Shown one piece after another: positions 8,219 to 18,209 of a stretch of DNA of 64,000 bases (within the stretch, counting starts at the first letter, position 1; each line of letters starts with the position of its first letter). The position numbers and the translations under genes were made by a program. The DNA lies in NCBI GenBank assembly GCA_029310945.1, contig JARJFC010000015.1, positions 1-64,000 on the forward strand, written 5' to 3'. Under the pieces are notes generated by a model, which saw only the letters and a program-made list of their open reading frames with translations, searched no databases and was not told the origin of the DNA. The DNA comes from Leptospira sp. 96542. Its GTDB lineage: Bacteria; Spirochaetota; Leptospiria; Leptospirales; Leptospiraceae.

Positions 8219-8974
8219 TCAGGTAAAGTTAGGTCTTCTCACTTCGACGGTGGCGGCAATTCCTTCTTTCGCATGAGGAGATGAAATACTTCGGATAGTT
8301 TCCTCTTTATCTGTCTCGATCAGTTTTAGAATGGATTGTTTTGTTAAGAGGACTGCTTTTTTTGTTTCCTTCATTGCATCGGAAGAATTCCGTTTCAGTT
8401 TTGTCACAAGTGACTTTGTTTTTTTTGCTAAATCTTCCGCAGTATCAGGTAGATCGTAGAAGAGTGACCGAATGTCTTTTGCTTTTTCTGCATCACCTAG
8501 TAATACATGCCATTTTGCATTGTCCATACCAATGGAATCGGAGAGTAGGGCGATGATAAAAGCAGGAACCCGAATTCCAATTTTCACTTCTGGGAGACCA
8601 AAACGCAAGTTAGGAACACCCAACCGAAAATCACAAGCGAGTGCAAGCATGGCACCATAACCCAAGGCATGGCCATTCACTTCTGCAATGGTAGGAATGG
8701 GTAGGGTATAAAGATCTTCTAAGTTTTGGTAAAATAATCCCAAAAAATCCAATAATTCTTTTTCTGTCTTTAATTGGCTAACGGATGTTAAGTCGAGGCC
8801 GGCGGAAAAATTATCGGCTATTTCTGAACGCAAAACCAATATGTTTGGTAGGTTCTCTTTTACTTCTTTTAATATGGTTTGTAATTTTAAAAAACTTTCA
8901 TGACCAAAACTGTTTTTATCATTAATTTTTAAGGAGATGATACCCACAGAATCTTCCAATTTATAATCGATCAT
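8219..8974 (-). CDS. Enoyl-CoA hydratase/isomerase family protein
   Basis: From the ATG at 8974 (GGAG six bases before it) the protein has 251 residues; a TTG four codons upstream lies within that ribosome site and is less likely. Crotonase-fold motifs are present: the oxyanion-hole strand FSAGLDL and the second backbone-NH loop NGHALGYGAMLALACDFRL. The catalytic Glu of true hydratases is not obvious, because EVKIGIRVP replaces the usual E-x-x-x-G-x-x-P spacing only partly. It may therefore be an isomerase or thioesterase-type member. It acts on acyl-CoA in the cytoplasm. A MarR-like palindrome lies just upstream. Confidence 0.82.
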   Translation of the reverse strand: MIDYKLEDSVGIISLKINDKNSFGHESFLKLQTILKEVKENLPNILVLRSEIADNFSAGLDLTSVSQLKTEKELLDFLGLFYQNLEDLYTLPIPTIAEVNGHALGYGAMLALACDFRLGVPNLRFGLPEVKIGIRVPAFIIALLSDSIGMDNAKWHVLLGDAEKAKDIRSLFYDLPDTAEDLAKKTKSLVTKLKRNSSDAMKETKKAVLLTKQSILKLIETDKEETIRSISSPHAKEGIAATVEVRRPNFT

Positions 8975-8986
8975 TTGAGGCTCCAA

Positions 8987-9006
8987 TTGATTAGATGTCT
9001 AACTAA
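8987..9006. promoter_or_regulatory. MarR-type operator candidate
   Basis: The 20 bases form an imperfect inverted repeat, TTGATTAGA-TG-TCTAACTAA, with 7 of 9 arm positions paired and a perfect inner core TTAGA/TCTAA. It lies 13-32 bases upstream of the enoyl-CoA hydratase ATG, where a bound dimer would block transcription or initiation. The size and the gene pairing match MarR operators; binding is inferred. Confidence 0.45.
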
Positions 9007-9047
9007 TTAAAGACCAGCAAATTTAGGCAAGTTTTTTTTTAGTGTGA

Positions 9048-10226
9048 TTAGGGTTCGTTTAGATAAATGGAAATCACTTCTTTCATGACAGACAGGCCAA
9101 TGGGCATCGCATCTTCGTCAAAATCGAAAAATGAACTATGGTGTGGGTGGGTGAAGCCTTTCGTTTCGTTCCGAGAACCAATGAAAAAATAACAACCAGG
9201 TCGTTCCATGAGAAAGGCAGAAAAATCTTCTCCTCCCATGGTTCTCGTGTTTTCTTCCGTAAGTGCATTTTCTCCAAGCACTTGGGTTGCAGCTCTCCTG
9301 ACGATGTCAGCCATTTTCGGATCGTTGATGGTTGGTTTGTCAATTCTTGTATACGACCAATCAATCTTTGCACCAAAACCAGAAGCCACTTGTTTTACCA
9401 ATATCTCCATTCGTTTGGGCACTTCTTCATAAACCGATTTTGAGTAAGTACGAACGGTTCCCTGTAGATTCGCAGTTTCAGGGATGACATTGAATGCATT
9501 GCCCGCATGGAAAGAACCGACAGTCACCACACAGGGTTCGAGGGGATCCACATTCCGAGAAACAATGGTTTGCAGTGCAGTGACAATATGCGATCCGACC
9601 ACAATGGGATCCACAGTATGTTGTGGCATTGCCCCATGACCTGAAGTTCCGTGGATGGTGATTTTAAATTCGTCTACAGATGCCATCATGGTTCCGTTCA
9701 CAACCCCTACCTTTCCCAAATCAATATGGTTCCAAACATGGAGGGCAAAAACGGCATCGACCTTATACCGAAGAAGGATACCCGAAGCTATCATACGATC
9801 CGCTCCAGACCCACCTTCTTCGGCTGGTTGGAAACAAAGCAATACCCGGCCTTTGGGAACAAATTCTTTCGGTGTGGATTTTAATTCAGAGGACAAAGCA
9901 AGCAAAATACTCGTATGACCGTCGTGCCCACAGGCATGCATCTTGCCTGGATTTTCACTTTTGTAGTTGTGAGTCGTTTCTTCCCAAATGGGTAAGGCAT
10001 CCATATCGGCACGAATGAGGACGGTTTTTCCAGGAAGACCAGAATCGAAAAGTGCAACAATCCCTGTTTCTGCAATACCCGATTCGATGGAATAACCAAG
10101 TTTTGTTAGGTGTTCTGCGACTAATTTCGCAGTTTCTTTTTCTTCGTATTTCAGTTCAGGGTTTTTATGAATCTTTCGGCGAAACCCCACCATTTCTTCT
10201 TTTTTATGGTTGGGGAGGATTTTCAT
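9048..10226 (-). CDS. M20-family metallo-amidohydrolase (N-acyl-amino-acid/hippurate hydrolase type)
   Basis: This 392-residue protein has the M20D pattern: an N-terminal [11 protein letters not shown] and the metal motif HACGHDGH. The acid/base region [14 protein letters not shown], the dimerisation (lid) domain around [10 protein letters not shown] and a final His near THPHHSSFF follow. The family removes acyl groups from N-acyl amino acids or related conjugates. Its ATG overlaps the TolC stop (ATGA), so it is the second gene of that operon. The true substrate is not apparent. Confidence 0.9.
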   Translation of the reverse strand: MKILPNHKKEEMVGFRRKIHKNPELKYEEKETAKLVAEHLTKLGYSIESGIAETGIVALFDSGLPGKTVLIRADMDALPIWEETTHNYKSENPGKMHACGHDGHTSILLALSSELKSTPKEFVPKGRVLLCFQPAEEGGSGADRMIASGILLRYKVDAVFALHVWNHIDLGKVGVVNGTMMASVDEFKITIHGTSGHGAMPQHTVDPIVVGSHIVTALQTIVSRNVDPLEPCVVTVGSFHAGNAFNVIPETANLQGTVRTYSKSVYEEVPKRMEILVKQVASGFGAKIDWSYTRIDKPTINDPKMADIVRRAATQVLGENALTEENTRTMGGEDFSAFLMERPGCYFFIGSRNETKGFTHPHHSSFFDFDEDAMPIGLSVMKEVISIYLNEP

Positions 10227-11911
10227 AATTTATCCGATTCCGCCTTGGCTCGTTTTTCTACTTCATCGAGTATGGCATAGATATCCACACCATACTTTTC
10301 GAAGAGAGAATTTTTCGTCATTTCATAACGAACCAGATTGATGTTAAAATTGATTTTTGCTTGTGTCACTCCCAACTCTGCTTGGGCCAAGGAATCTAGT
10401 GCATTTTTCACATTCACTGCTGTGTATCGACCTTGTTTGAACCGACTGAGTAATCCGTTGTAAAAAATTTCGGTCTCTTTTTTGGTTTTTTGCAGGTCTT
10501 TTAATAAATTGTAACTAGATTGGATGGCTTCATATCGAATTTCAATTTCTTGGCCTATTTGTTGTTCCAAATTTTGAATTTTAAGTTCCGTTACTTTTGC
10601 ATTGGTTTCTGCTTCTTTGATGGCTGCTTTGACACCAAGATCCCAAAGAGGATAACTCATGCTGAGTTCCGCAAAATACTGAGGGTATTTGAAAGATGTA
10701 ATGCCCCTTTGGCGAGCGATATAATTTTCCTGCGGAGATAAAAAATTTTGCCCCACAGAACTATAGGATAAACTTGCTTTTACAGAAGGATCTTCCTCTG
10801 CTTTTGCTGTTTTTAACATGAGTTTTGTGATCTCCAATTCCCTTTTTAAAATTAGGTAATCGGTTCTGTGAGTTAGTGCGTATTCTTTGTCCCTTTTGGT
10901 ATCAAGGCCAAGTGGTAAGGATTCACTGAGATCGGTCACACCTTCTATTGACGAACTGGTATCAACATTGAGGATACGAATTAAATTTCGTTCTGCTTCT
11001 AATCTGTCTACTTTGGCTTTTTCCAACATCGATTCTGTTTTTAGATAGGCTTGGTTCCATTGGTTTACTTCGAAACCTTCAGAAAGCCCAAGCCCTGTTT
11101 TGCGGCGGGTTAAGTTTCGGATTTCCTCAGTGTTCTTCAATACACGTTCATAAGTTGCAATTTGAGAGTCGATGATACTCAGAGACCAATAATCAACCAA
11201 AATTTTAACAACCAATTGAGTCAAAATTCCAATGTAGTTTTCGCGAACGAGAAGGGTCTGGTTTTTTAATAATTTTTCTTTATCTGCTTCTGTCGTTCCG
11301 AATCCATATTTTAGAAGTTCTTGGGATAAGGTGAGTGAGAGTGCTCCCGTGTACATCGGAGGAGCCGCAAGCAAACTCCCAAAAGCAGCCGTAGAAGGGT
11401 CTGAATTGTTTTCAAAGGCGTTTGTATCCATTCGGATTGTACTCACTTCTGTTTTGAAATAAGTGCCTGTGCTAAATTGTTTTTCAATTCCTGCTGAAAT
11501 TTTGTCTTGAGAACGGATGGTTCCCTGGAATACGTTGTTTCGATTGTTTGGAAAATACTGTTTACTGACCTGAATCCCAGCCAGTGCACGCCATACGAAT
11601 TTAGATTCATTTTTGTATTCTGGACTATCCGCTTTGACAATTTCCAATTTTGCATTTTGTACGATGGTGTTATTCTCTATCACTTGTTCAATGGCATCTG
11701 GAATCGAAAGCCGTAGTTTTTTGGGATCCGGGTTTCCTTCTTTGGAATCCAAATTGGTTTTGCCAGACTCCCATTGGCTAACTCGCAAATGATCCATTTC
11801 CTCTTCAAAATTGGACTCGGCAAAATTCGGGAGAATGACTAGGAAGAATGTTAACCAACTGGTCAACATTCTTTGGGGCGTAAAAAAAAGAGAACGATTG
11901 TTAAAGTCCAA
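10223..11911 (-). CDS. TolC-family outer-membrane efflux protein
   Basis: This is a TolC-like protein with long amphipathic helical hairpins (for example [20 protein letters not shown] and the repeat half around [16 protein letters not shown]). It also has the family's [22 protein letters not shown] strand-helix turn. A TTG at 11911 gives 562 residues. An ATG at 11869 would begin right at the signal peptide, [18 protein letters not shown], and is an equally good start. TolC proteins form trimeric outer-membrane channels for tripartite pumps or type I secretion. No inner-membrane pump gene is adjacent. Confidence 0.85.
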   Translation of the reverse strand: MDFNNRSLFFTPQRMLTSWLTFFLVILPNFAESNFEEEMDHLRVSQWESGKTNLDSKEGNPDPKKLRLSIPDAIEQVIENNTIVQNAKLEIVKADSPEYKNESKFVWRALAGIQVSKQYFPNNRNNVFQGTIRSQDKISAGIEKQFSTGTYFKTEVSTIRMDTNAFENNSDPSTAAFGSLLAAPPMYTGALSLTLSQELLKYGFGTTEADKEKLLKNQTLLVRENYIGILTQLVVKILVDYWSLSIIDSQIATYERVLKNTEEIRNLTRRKTGLGLSEGFEVNQWNQAYLKTESMLEKAKVDRLEAERNLIRILNVDTSSSIEGVTDLSESLPLGLDTKRDKEYALTHRTDYLILKRELEITKLMLKTAKAEEDPSVKASLSYSSVGQNFLSPQENYIARQRGITSFKYPQYFAELSMSYPLWDLGVKAAIKEAETNAKVTELKIQNLEQQIGQEIEIRYEAIQSSYNLLKDLQKTKKETEIFYNGLLSRFKQGRYTAVNVKNALDSLAQAELGVTQAKINFNINLVRYEMTKNSLFEKYGVDIYAILDEVEKRAKAESDKL

Positions 11912-12007
11912 TGGTAGCGATTGACCCCTCTGGGAACAGGATCAAAAAATCAATGTTGTCGAGCAACCCAAAATACGAAAATCTAAAACGAGATTCAAAA
12001 TTTTACG

Positions 12008-12034
12008 AGGGGAAAAGCTGTGGCAAAATCCCCT
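12008..12034 (-). terminator. Weak stem-loop after rsfS
   Basis: AGGGGA and TCCCCT can pair around a 15-base loop in the 138-base gap between rsfS and tolC. No real T-run follows on the minus strand (CGTAAAATTTTG), so termination would be weak. It may be a processing or attenuation site instead. Confidence 0.25.
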
Positions 12035-12049
12035 TAGTGATTCTCAGAT

Positions 12050-12415
12050 TTATACTAAGATTGGCGTTGCGTCTCCCCAAAGCCTGTCAAGAGAGTAAAA
12101 AGTTCTCATTTCGTCTGTCATAATGTGTACGCAAACCTCGCCGTAATCGAGTAAAATCCAACCTGTAACATCTTTCGGGAGATCGGCAAAATGATTTCTG
12201 GAAACCGACAGTTTTAAGGGTTTCATAAATTTATCTATATCTTTGGCACAGGATCTACCTTGGGTTTCCGTTTTTACGGTTGCTAAAACAAAAAGGGACA
12301 GATAACTGTGTACGTCCCTTAAATCCAAAAATTGGATATTCTCGCATTTTTTATCAATTAATGTTTGTTTTATTTTTTTTAAATAATTTATTGTTTCTTC
12401 ACTAATAACGGGCAT
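12050..12415 (-). CDS. rsfS: Ribosome silencing factor RsfS
   Basis: This 121-residue protein matches the RsfS/Iojap family: I-Q-F-L-D-L-R-D near the start, GWILLDYGEVCVHIM, and the end R-T-F-Y-S-L-D-R-L-W-G-D-A. It binds ribosomal protein L14 on the 50S subunit and blocks joining with 30S under nutrient shortage. The nadD-yqeK-...-rsfS order upstream is the usual bacterial arrangement. Confidence 0.93.
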   Translation of the reverse strand: MPVISEETINYLKKIKQTLIDKKCENIQFLDLRDVHSYLSLFVLATVKTETQGRSCAKDIDKFMKPLKLSVSRNHFADLPKDVTGWILLDYGEVCVHIMTDEMRTFYSLDRLWGDATPILV

Positions 12416-12417
12416 TC

Positions 12418-13575
12418 TTAATCCTTCGAACTTTGAAAATCTTCACCTAAAATCACAGTGGCATCCAGACCCAAATCTTTTCTGAGGGCAAAGTATACTT
12501 TTCTATCTTGGAAGGTTTCAGAGATACTATCTGTGTATTGGGTATTGCCAGAACGATTTAAGATGATACTGGCTTTAAAATTATGATCCCAGGCATTGTC
12601 AACAGTCAAGACTTTCAGACCTTTATCATTCAAGAGAACTTTTCCATATCTGGCAAGTCCATTTTTTGCGGTTCCATTGAGGACTTCAATCCTTGCTCTT
12701 TCTCCTTCCTTGGATGCCTGCGATCGCAGATCCTGTGAGAATTTATAAAACGCAACTTTAATGGTTTCTTTTTTGGATTTCAAAATTTCGTCCTTCTTTT
12801 TTTGCCTAAGGACTGGTTCACCTGGAAGTTCAGATACACTATAATGAGTTCTGTCTTTTTTTAAAAAATCAAGTATTGTGTCCCATTCTTTTGCAGAAAG
12901 ATTTGTGTTCCATTGGCTATGTAAAAAACTTAACTGTTGTTTGTTTAAATTTTCTTTTTGGAAATGAATGGATTCAAACAAACTTAAGATCACCGTCTCC
13001 TGAACTTCTAGTCTACGAATGTATGAAATCATCTTTTCGTCTGGTAACGCTGTCATCCAGTCCAGGCAGTCTTCACCGTCGAGAGTGTAGATGGTTTTGT
13101 TGCGATGGTAGTTTGTTGTGATATGACCGGATCTTGGCTCAAAAAAAAGTTCAATTCCTCCCATCAGGTTGATCCAATGGGCCAATTGTTTTTTTGTGAG
13201 TATAATTCTGTATGGTATGGGTTGGTCTAAGGTGTCTTCGAGTATTGATTCTATATAAGAGGGGGCACTAGAACCTTTATCAATCAAAGTTTTTTCGCTA
13301 TCTTCGATACTCGTTTTGGGATTTATAAAAAACAGGGCAGCTTTTTTTTCTAAAGGATAAAATTCAGCATACAAACCAAATAGATAAACATCATCTTCTG
13401 CCATAACAGAAATTAAAATTGGTAATCGTTTTACTTGCGTTATTTTTTGATCAAGTCCAAAACCTGGTTTGGATTTTAAAAACAAAAAGAGTAAGGCAAT
13501 GACAAAAAAAACTGCCGCAAGTATCAGAATATTCTTTGAAGAAACCGATGGTTTTTTAGGTGAAGAAGATATCAT
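12418..13575 (-). CDS. Membrane protein with LCP-like and LytR C-terminal domains
   Basis: This 385-residue protein has one N-terminal transmembrane helix (residues ~20-37, ILILAAVFFVIALLFLFL), then an LCP-like domain (residues ~50-270) and a LytR_C domain at ~290-385 starting RIEVLNGTAKNGLARYG. LCP enzymes transfer lipid-linked polymers to the cell wall. Here the usual I-P-R-D-T motif reads I-N-P-K-T and other pocket Arg residues are hard to find, so transferase activity is doubtful. It sits between yqeK and rsfS; its start overlaps the yqeK stop (ATGA). The role is probably envelope-related, by inference. Confidence 0.7.
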   Translation of the reverse strand: MISSSPKKPSVSSKNILILAAVFFVIALLFLFLKSKPGFGLDQKITQVKRLPILISVMAEDDVYLFGLYAEFYPLEKKAALFFINPKTSIEDSEKTLIDKGSSAPSYIESILEDTLDQPIPYRIILTKKQLAHWINLMGGIELFFEPRSGHITTNYHRNKTIYTLDGEDCLDWMTALPDEKMISYIRRLEVQETVILSLFESIHFQKENLNKQQLSFLHSQWNTNLSAKEWDTILDFLKKDRTHYSVSELPGEPVLRQKKKDEILKSKKETIKVAFYKFSQDLRSQASKEGERARIEVLNGTAKNGLARYGKVLLNDKGLKVLTVDNAWDHNFKASIILNRSGNTQYTDSISETFQDRKVYFALRKDLGLDATVILGEDFQSSKD

Positions 13576-14162
13576 AAGTTTTCCTGTAATAATAATATTG
13601 TTTCATTGTATGTCGTTATCGTATGATTATGTATCGGTTCATTTGTTTCGATTAAATTCTGAATGGTCTTTTTTGCCTTTAATAAAACGCCAAATTCTAA
13701 ATTCAAATAACATTTTTCTTTCCAGGTTTCATATTCAGGTTGTTTGGCTGCAAAAGATGAACCTAAAAAATCAGCCGTATAGACAATTTTTTCGAGCAGG
13801 TCTAGGTTTGGTTTGCCCATCGTATGTGATCGCATAGCCGAAAAAATTTCTTCGTCTTCAAACTTATATTCTTCTTTTATAAAAATGGGAGCAGAAAATG
13901 CATGGAAAGCTTGTTTGGGGATGTTCGCAAAATCAAAATGCGAACGAATGAAATAATCCAGATGGAATTCCATTTTTTTTTGTTTTGTGGTATCGTGCAA
14001 TAGACCAGCCAAATAAGCGGAGTGGGGGTTTTTATAGCTAAATTTTTCTGCAAGTGCAAAACAGAACTCCGCTACTCGTAGGGTATGCTCCCACCTTGTA
14101 TCAGTTATATGTTTGGGAACTTCGGCCTTGAAAAATTCGATCCAATCTTCTGTTGATTTCAA
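13572..14162 (-). CDS. yqeK: YqeK-type HD-domain phosphohydrolase
   Basis: This 196-residue HD-domain protein has H26 in RWEHTLRV and the H56-D57 pair in GLLHDTTK, plus a later His in HAFSAPIF. YqeK proteins hydrolyse diadenosine tetraphosphate symmetrically to two ADP. Its position directly after nadD (ATGA overlap) and before rsfS is the standard YqeK neighbourhood, which supports the call. Confidence 0.87.
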   Translation of the reverse strand: MKSTEDWIEFFKAEVPKHITDTRWEHTLRVAEFCFALAEKFSYKNPHSAYLAGLLHDTTKQKKMEFHLDYFIRSHFDFANIPKQAFHAFSAPIFIKEEYKFEDEEIFSAMRSHTMGKPNLDLLEKIVYTADFLGSSFAAKQPEYETWKEKCYLNLEFGVLLKAKKTIQNLIETNEPIHNHTITTYNETILLLQENL

Positions 14163-14740
14163 TCAAAATACCCTATCGAATCCAAAAAGTCCACAGAAGA
14201 AGGTTTCAAAAACTGCAAAAAGAAATTTCTGTTTTTGTTGGAACGGAGTTTGGTGGAAGATATATCCCATAACTGATTTTGTAGAATGTTTACTTTATTT
14301 TTAGGAATTAAATCAGGTATAGGAATGTCTGTATTAGGTGGAAATGTTCTCCGAACAAGTGTGATTGACTCTAAAATTGAGATTAGGTTCTTTGCCTGAT
14401 GCCAATTCTGAAGAGTTGGCAGATGGTCGTCCCCAATGACAAGAGAAATTTTCGGATGGTCATTTTTTAAACTTAGAATGGTCTCATAGGTGTAACTCGG
14501 TGAGGCTTGAAAAATTTCATTTGTGTACAATGTGACATGATCCGAAAACAAATCTGCAAACTCTCTCATACAAAGTTCCAAAATAGAATTTTGGTTTAAG
14601 TCTTTTTTATCCTTGAATGGAGAAATGTAGTTTGGCGAAATTAAAATAGTTTCATTGGGGTAATTTTCTATGAGGTAACCCAAAAGATACCGATGCCCCG
14701 AATGAGGGGGGTTAAAACTCCCACCGAAAAAGAAAACCAT
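14159..14740 (-). CDS. nadD: Nicotinate-nucleotide adenylyltransferase
   Basis: This 193-residue nucleotidyltransferase has the G-G-S-F-N-P-P-H-x-G-H motif at residues 6-16 and the C-terminal S-S-T-K-L-R motif. NadD turns nicotinate mononucleotide plus ATP into deamido-NAD, a key step of NAD synthesis. It starts 1 base after proA and overlaps yqeK by 4 bases. Confidence 0.93.
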   Translation of the reverse strand: MVFFFGGSFNPPHSGHRYLLGYLIENYPNETILISPNYISPFKDKKDLNQNSILELCMREFADLFSDHVTLYTNEIFQASPSYTYETILSLKNDHPKISLVIGDDHLPTLQNWHQAKNLISILESITLVRRTFPPNTDIPIPDLIPKNKVNILQNQLWDISSTKLRSNKNRNFFLQFLKPSSVDFLDSIGYFD

Positions 14741-14741
14741 T

Positions 14742-16001
14742 TTACGTCCGGGTTTGCCCGTTCCCAGTCACATAAGTTGTAGTCGTTGTTAGGTGAATGA
14801 GACCCATTGGTCCACGAACATGCAATTTTCCCGTAGAAATTCCTACTTCTGCGCCAAGTCCAAATTCCCCGCCATCATGGAAACGGGTGGAACAGTTTAC
14901 AAAAATAGCAGCACTATCAAGTTTCGATTGGAATGTTTGGATTTCAGAGTAATTTTCTGAAATGATACACTCCGTATGTCCAGAACTAAACTTACGTATG
15001 AAAGTAAGTGTTTCTTCCAAATCTTCCACAATTTTTACGCTCAGTCGCAAATCTAAAAACTCAGTTTCATAATCAGATTCGGAGGCAAGAGTTACATTGG
15101 GGAGAATCTCTTTTGTTTTTTCATCACCCAAAAGTATAACCGCGTTTTTCTTTAAGTCTTCCAAAAGAGCTTTTATTTGGGGATAGTCTTTGTGGATGAT
15201 TAGATTTTCTAATGCATTACAAACACCAGGTCTTTGGGTTTTGGAATTGAGTAAAATAGGAAGTACGATACTTGGGTTTGCAAACTGGGAAACAAATAAA
15301 TTTGTTACACCTTTGTCATGTTTGATGACAGGAACTTTGCTATTGTCTGCAACAAATCGAATGAGGGCTTCTCCCCCCCTTGGTACAATCACATCAATGA
15401 TATTGTCTAACTGGAAAAAAGGTAGCATGGCTTCGCGGTCGGTGTTTTCAACGAAGGAAACAACATCTTTCGAAATTCCTTCAATTCCAGACTCAAGAAT
15501 AGCCTCATGGAAAAGTGAACTAAGAAATGAATTGGAATGGAAGGCTTCACTCCCACCCCTTAGAATACAAGAGTTTCCTGATTTAAACGAAAGACAAGCA
15601 ATGTCGATCGTAACATTTGGCCTTGATTCATAGATTGTCATCACCACACCAATTGGTACTCGTTTGGTGATAAGTTCCAATCCATTTGGTAAAACTGTAC
15701 CCCGAACAACTTCACCAACAGGATCCGGTAAATTTCTAATTTCTTCGATACTTTTTACCATCGATCGAATTCGTTTCGAATCCAGTAATAATCTGTCCAT
15801 AAGGGCAGGGGAAAGATTTTTGGATTTTCCCGTCTCCATATCCAATTGGTTTTTGCTTATGATTTGGGATTCGTTTTTTAAAAGCAGTTCTTCCAATTTT
15901 TTCAATACAGAGTTTTTTTCTTTTGTCGTGAGGGATTTTAACCCAACACTTGCTTCTTTCGCTTTGTTTGCGAGTTCAAACGCATACTGTTTCATATCCA
16001 T
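14742..16001 (-). CDS. proA: Glutamate-5-semialdehyde dehydrogenase (gamma-glutamyl phosphate reductase)
   Basis: This is an aldehyde-dehydrogenase-fold protein of 419 residues from the ATG at 16001, one base after the proB stop and seven bases after GGAG. A TTG at 16019 lies inside proB and is rejected. The catalytic Cys is in [25 protein letters not shown] and [10 protein letters not shown] are family motifs. It reduces gamma-glutamyl phosphate to the semialdehyde with NADPH, second in proline synthesis, working directly with ProB. Confidence 0.95.
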   Translation of the reverse strand: MDMKQYAFELANKAKEASVGLKSLTTKEKNSVLKKLEELLLKNESQIISKNQLDMETGKSKNLSPALMDRLLLDSKRIRSMVKSIEEIRNLPDPVGEVVRGTVLPNGLELITKRVPIGVVMTIYESRPNVTIDIACLSFKSGNSCILRGGSEAFHSNSFLSSLFHEAILESGIEGISKDVVSFVENTDREAMLPFFQLDNIIDVIVPRGGEALIRFVADNSKVPVIKHDKGVTNLFVSQFANPSIVLPILLNSKTQRPGVCNALENLIIHKDYPQIKALLEDLKKNAVILLGDEKTKEILPNVTLASESDYETEFLDLRLSVKIVEDLEETLTFIRKFSSGHTECIISENYSEIQTFQSKLDSAAIFVNCSTRFHDGGEFGLGAEVGISTGKLHVRGPMGLIHLTTTTTYVTGNGQTRT

Positions 16002-16002
16002 A

Positions 16003-16866
16003 TCATGACTCCGATCCAATGCTAAAAAAATGGTCTTTGATTTCTTTTGTACTCGGTGTGTTGAGAGGAATCAAATCGTTTGCGACGAGTGTACCAAAAT
16101 TTTCTTTTGTAAAAAAATTTGATATGGCATGTTTGTTTTCACCATTTACAATGCCTGTTTTGATTCCAAAAGGTAATAGTAGTTTTGCGGCTTTGATCTT
16201 AGTGAACATCCCACCAGTGCCTGGACCACTAGGTCCTGTCGCGAGCGATTCAATTTCCTTCGTCACTTCAGTAATTAAATCAAGTTTTTTATCCCCCATG
16301 AGAAACCCATCCACACCTGTTAGGATGAGGAGGAGGTCGGCACCTACGATGGAGGCAACGATGGCACTCAAAACATCGTTATCTCCTAAATTAATTTCTT
16401 CTGTGGAGATAGAATCATTTTCATTGACTATGGGTAGAATGCCCCAATCGAGGAGTTGGCGGAAGGTTTGTTTTAAATTTTTAAAACTTTCCTCTTCGTT
16501 TAAATCCTTTCGACCAAAAAGAATTTGTGCGATAGGGATGTTGACTCTGCTAAAAAAACTTTCATACAAATTCATCAGACGGTTTTGTCCAACGGCAGCA
16601 AATGCTTGTTTTTCGGAGAGGGTGGGGGGATGATTTGTTTCTTTACCGTTTTTAATATGCAAAAGTTTTTTGCCTTGGGCAATGGCACCAGATGATACTA
16701 GAATGATTTCGATACCTTGGTCTTTTAGGGTTCTAATATCTCCCACCAAACCATATAAAAAATCGTTTATTTTTGTTTCATCTCCAGAAACACGAGCTGA
16801 CCCAATTTTGACCACAGCGAGTTTTGATTTTTGAATCGATTCTAAATAGGAATTACGCGTTTTCAT
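16003..16866 (-). CDS. proB: Glutamate 5-kinase, short form without PUA domain
   Basis: This 287-residue amino-acid kinase has [27 protein letters not shown] and LTGVDGF motifs. It phosphorylates L-glutamate at the gamma carboxyl, the first and feedback-inhibited step of proline synthesis. The E. coli enzyme has ~367 residues with a C-terminal PUA domain; this one stops at the end of the kinase domain, as in several other bacteria. Its 5' end overlaps obgE by 14 bases. Confidence 0.94.
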   Translation of the reverse strand: MKTRNSYLESIQKSKLAVVKIGSARVSGDETKINDFLYGLVGDIRTLKDQGIEIILVSSGAIAQGKKLLHIKNGKETNHPPTLSEKQAFAAVGQNRLMNLYESFFSRVNIPIAQILFGRKDLNEEESFKNLKQTFRQLLDWGILPIVNENDSISTEEINLGDNDVLSAIVASIVGADLLLILTGVDGFLMGDKKLDLITEVTKEIESLATGPSGPGTGGMFTKIKAAKLLLPFGIKTGIVNGENKHAISNFFTKENFGTLVANDLIPLNTPSTKEIKDHFFSIGSES

Positions 16867-17878
16867 AAACTAGTTTAGATTTTTCCCAAAAAAACACCTT
16901 ATCAATTCGTTCCATTAAATAATCTAAATTGATATCTTTATCCGCCGAAATGAATACAATTTCACCCAAATGAGAATACTGTTTTTCAATTTCTTTGGTA
17001 AAATCAGGATCATTTTCCCAAACATCCATTTTGTTGATCACAAGTAAGAATTTTTTACTAAGTAGTGTTTGGTTGTAATTTCCAAGCTCGCTACGGAGCA
17101 TGGTTAGTTCTTCTTCCAATTGCAAATTGCTGCCATCAAATAAAAAGATGATACCTTGTACACGTTCGATATGTTTCAAAAAGGAAAGGCCAAGCCCGAT
17201 CCCTCGGGAAGCACCTTCAATGATACCAGGAATGTCTGCGACCGTATAACGATACAAATCGTCAAAACGGTGAGCCACACCTAGATTGGGTGATAGGGTG
17301 GTGAACGCATACCCTGCAATTTTCGGATGGGCATGTGTGACCTTCGAGAGTAGGGTCGACTTACCAGCGTTTGGTAATCCCACAATCCCCAAATCGGCTA
17401 AGAGTTTGAGTTGTAAAATGATCGAAAGATTTTCGCCTTCTTCCCCCGGCTGGGCATAACGAGGTGTTTGGTGGATGGAAGTTTTGAAGAATGTATTGCC
17501 TTTGCCACCCCTGCCACCTTTGGCGATTGTAAACAATTCGCCGTCATAGGTGAAATCATGGATGATTTCCATGGTAATGGCATCGAAAACTTGTGTTCCA
17601 ATGGGAACTTTTAGGATTAGATCCTCACCATTTGCCCCATGCCGGTTTTGTCCAAGACCTGGTTCGCCGTCCTTGGCAGAGTAGGTTCTGTCGGGAAGGT
17701 AATTCTCAAGGGTCATCATCCGGCCTTCAGCCAAAATGGTCACATCTCCACCCTTGCCTCCGTCTCCTCCGTCGGGACCCCCAAACTCCACAAATTTTTC
17801 TTTGTGGAAGTGCACAGAACCAGCACCACCGTGACCGGCCTTTACAATAATGGGAACTTCATCAATGAAACTAGTCAT
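16853..17878 (-). CDS. obgE: GTPase Obg/CgtA
   Basis: This 341-residue protein has the glycine-rich Obg domain ([27 protein letters not shown]) followed by a G domain with [11 protein letters not shown] (G1), DIPGIIEGA (G3) and NKMD (G4). It lacks the C-terminal OCT extension. Obg binds the 50S subunit and couples GTP/ppGpp status to late ribosome assembly. It follows rpmA, as in most bacteria, but a terminator-like hairpin lies between them. Confidence 0.96.
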   Translation of the reverse strand: MTSFIDEVPIIVKAGHGGAGSVHFHKEKFVEFGGPDGGDGGKGGDVTILAEGRMMTLENYLPDRTYSAKDGEPGLGQNRHGANGEDLILKVPIGTQVFDAITMEIIHDFTYDGELFTIAKGGRGGKGNTFFKTSIHQTPRYAQPGEEGENLSIILQLKLLADLGIVGLPNAGKSTLLSKVTHAHPKIAGYAFTTLSPNLGVAHRFDDLYRYTVADIPGIIEGASRGIGLGLSFLKHIERVQGIIFLFDGSNLQLEEELTMLRSELGNYNQTLLSKKFLLVINKMDVWENDPDFTKEIEKQYSHLGEIVFISADKDINLDYLMERIDKVFFWEKSKLVYENA

Positions 17879-17886
17879 AATCTAAC

Positions 17887-17925
17887 AAAAAAAAACCCGT
17901 TCATGGAATGTCCAAAAACGGGTTC
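17887..17925 (-). terminator. Rho-independent terminator or attenuator between rpmA and obgE
   Basis: On the minus strand AACCCGTT pairs with AACGGGTT around a loop of about 15 bases, and a run of nine T follows immediately. It lies within the 70 bases between rpmA and obgE. It probably separates abundant ribosomal-protein messages from the obgE-proBA run, fully or partly. Confidence 0.75.
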
Positions 17926-17948
17926 TTTATCCTCCATGTAGAAGGATC

Positions 17949-18206
17949 TTACTGTTTCGGGTAAACGGAAACTTGTTGTCTTTCGCGTGTAACGTGTTCG
18001 AAAGCCACAATCCCATCTACCAACGCAAATAGTGTATGGTCTCTTCCGATCCCAACGTTTTTACCAGGTTTGAATTCTGTACCGCGTTGGCGAACAATGA
18101 TGTTCCCTGCTGTAGCCACTTGGCCACCGTAAACCTTTACACCCAATCGTTTTGAAACCGAATCGCGACCGTTCTTTGTGGATCCACCACCTTTTTTTGT
18201 AGCCAT
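17949..18206 (-). CDS. rpmA: 50S ribosomal protein L27
   Basis: This 85-residue protein starts [16 protein letters not shown] and matches bL27 throughout ([23 protein letters not shown]). Its N-terminus reaches the peptidyl-transferase centre. It begins directly at the mature form: an in-frame TAA, the stop of prp, lies two codons before the ATG, so there is no Firmicute-type cleavable N-terminal extension. AAGGGG, six bases upstream, is the ribosome site. Confidence 0.97.
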   Translation of the reverse strand: MATKKGGGSTKNGRDSVSKRLGVKVYGGQVATAGNIIVRQRGTEFKPGKNVGIGRDHTLFALVDGIVAFEHVTRERQQVSVYPKQ

Positions 18207-18209
18207 TGT

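Noticed and set aside
11911..12123. Open frame of 70 codons on the + strand between tolC and rsfS
   Set aside because: It overlaps the rsfS 3' end, shares its start with the antisense of tolC, has low-complexity basic composition and no ribosome site.
15950..16633. 227-codon + strand frame across proA/proB
   Set aside because: Antisense to two conserved enzymes; no motif or start signal.
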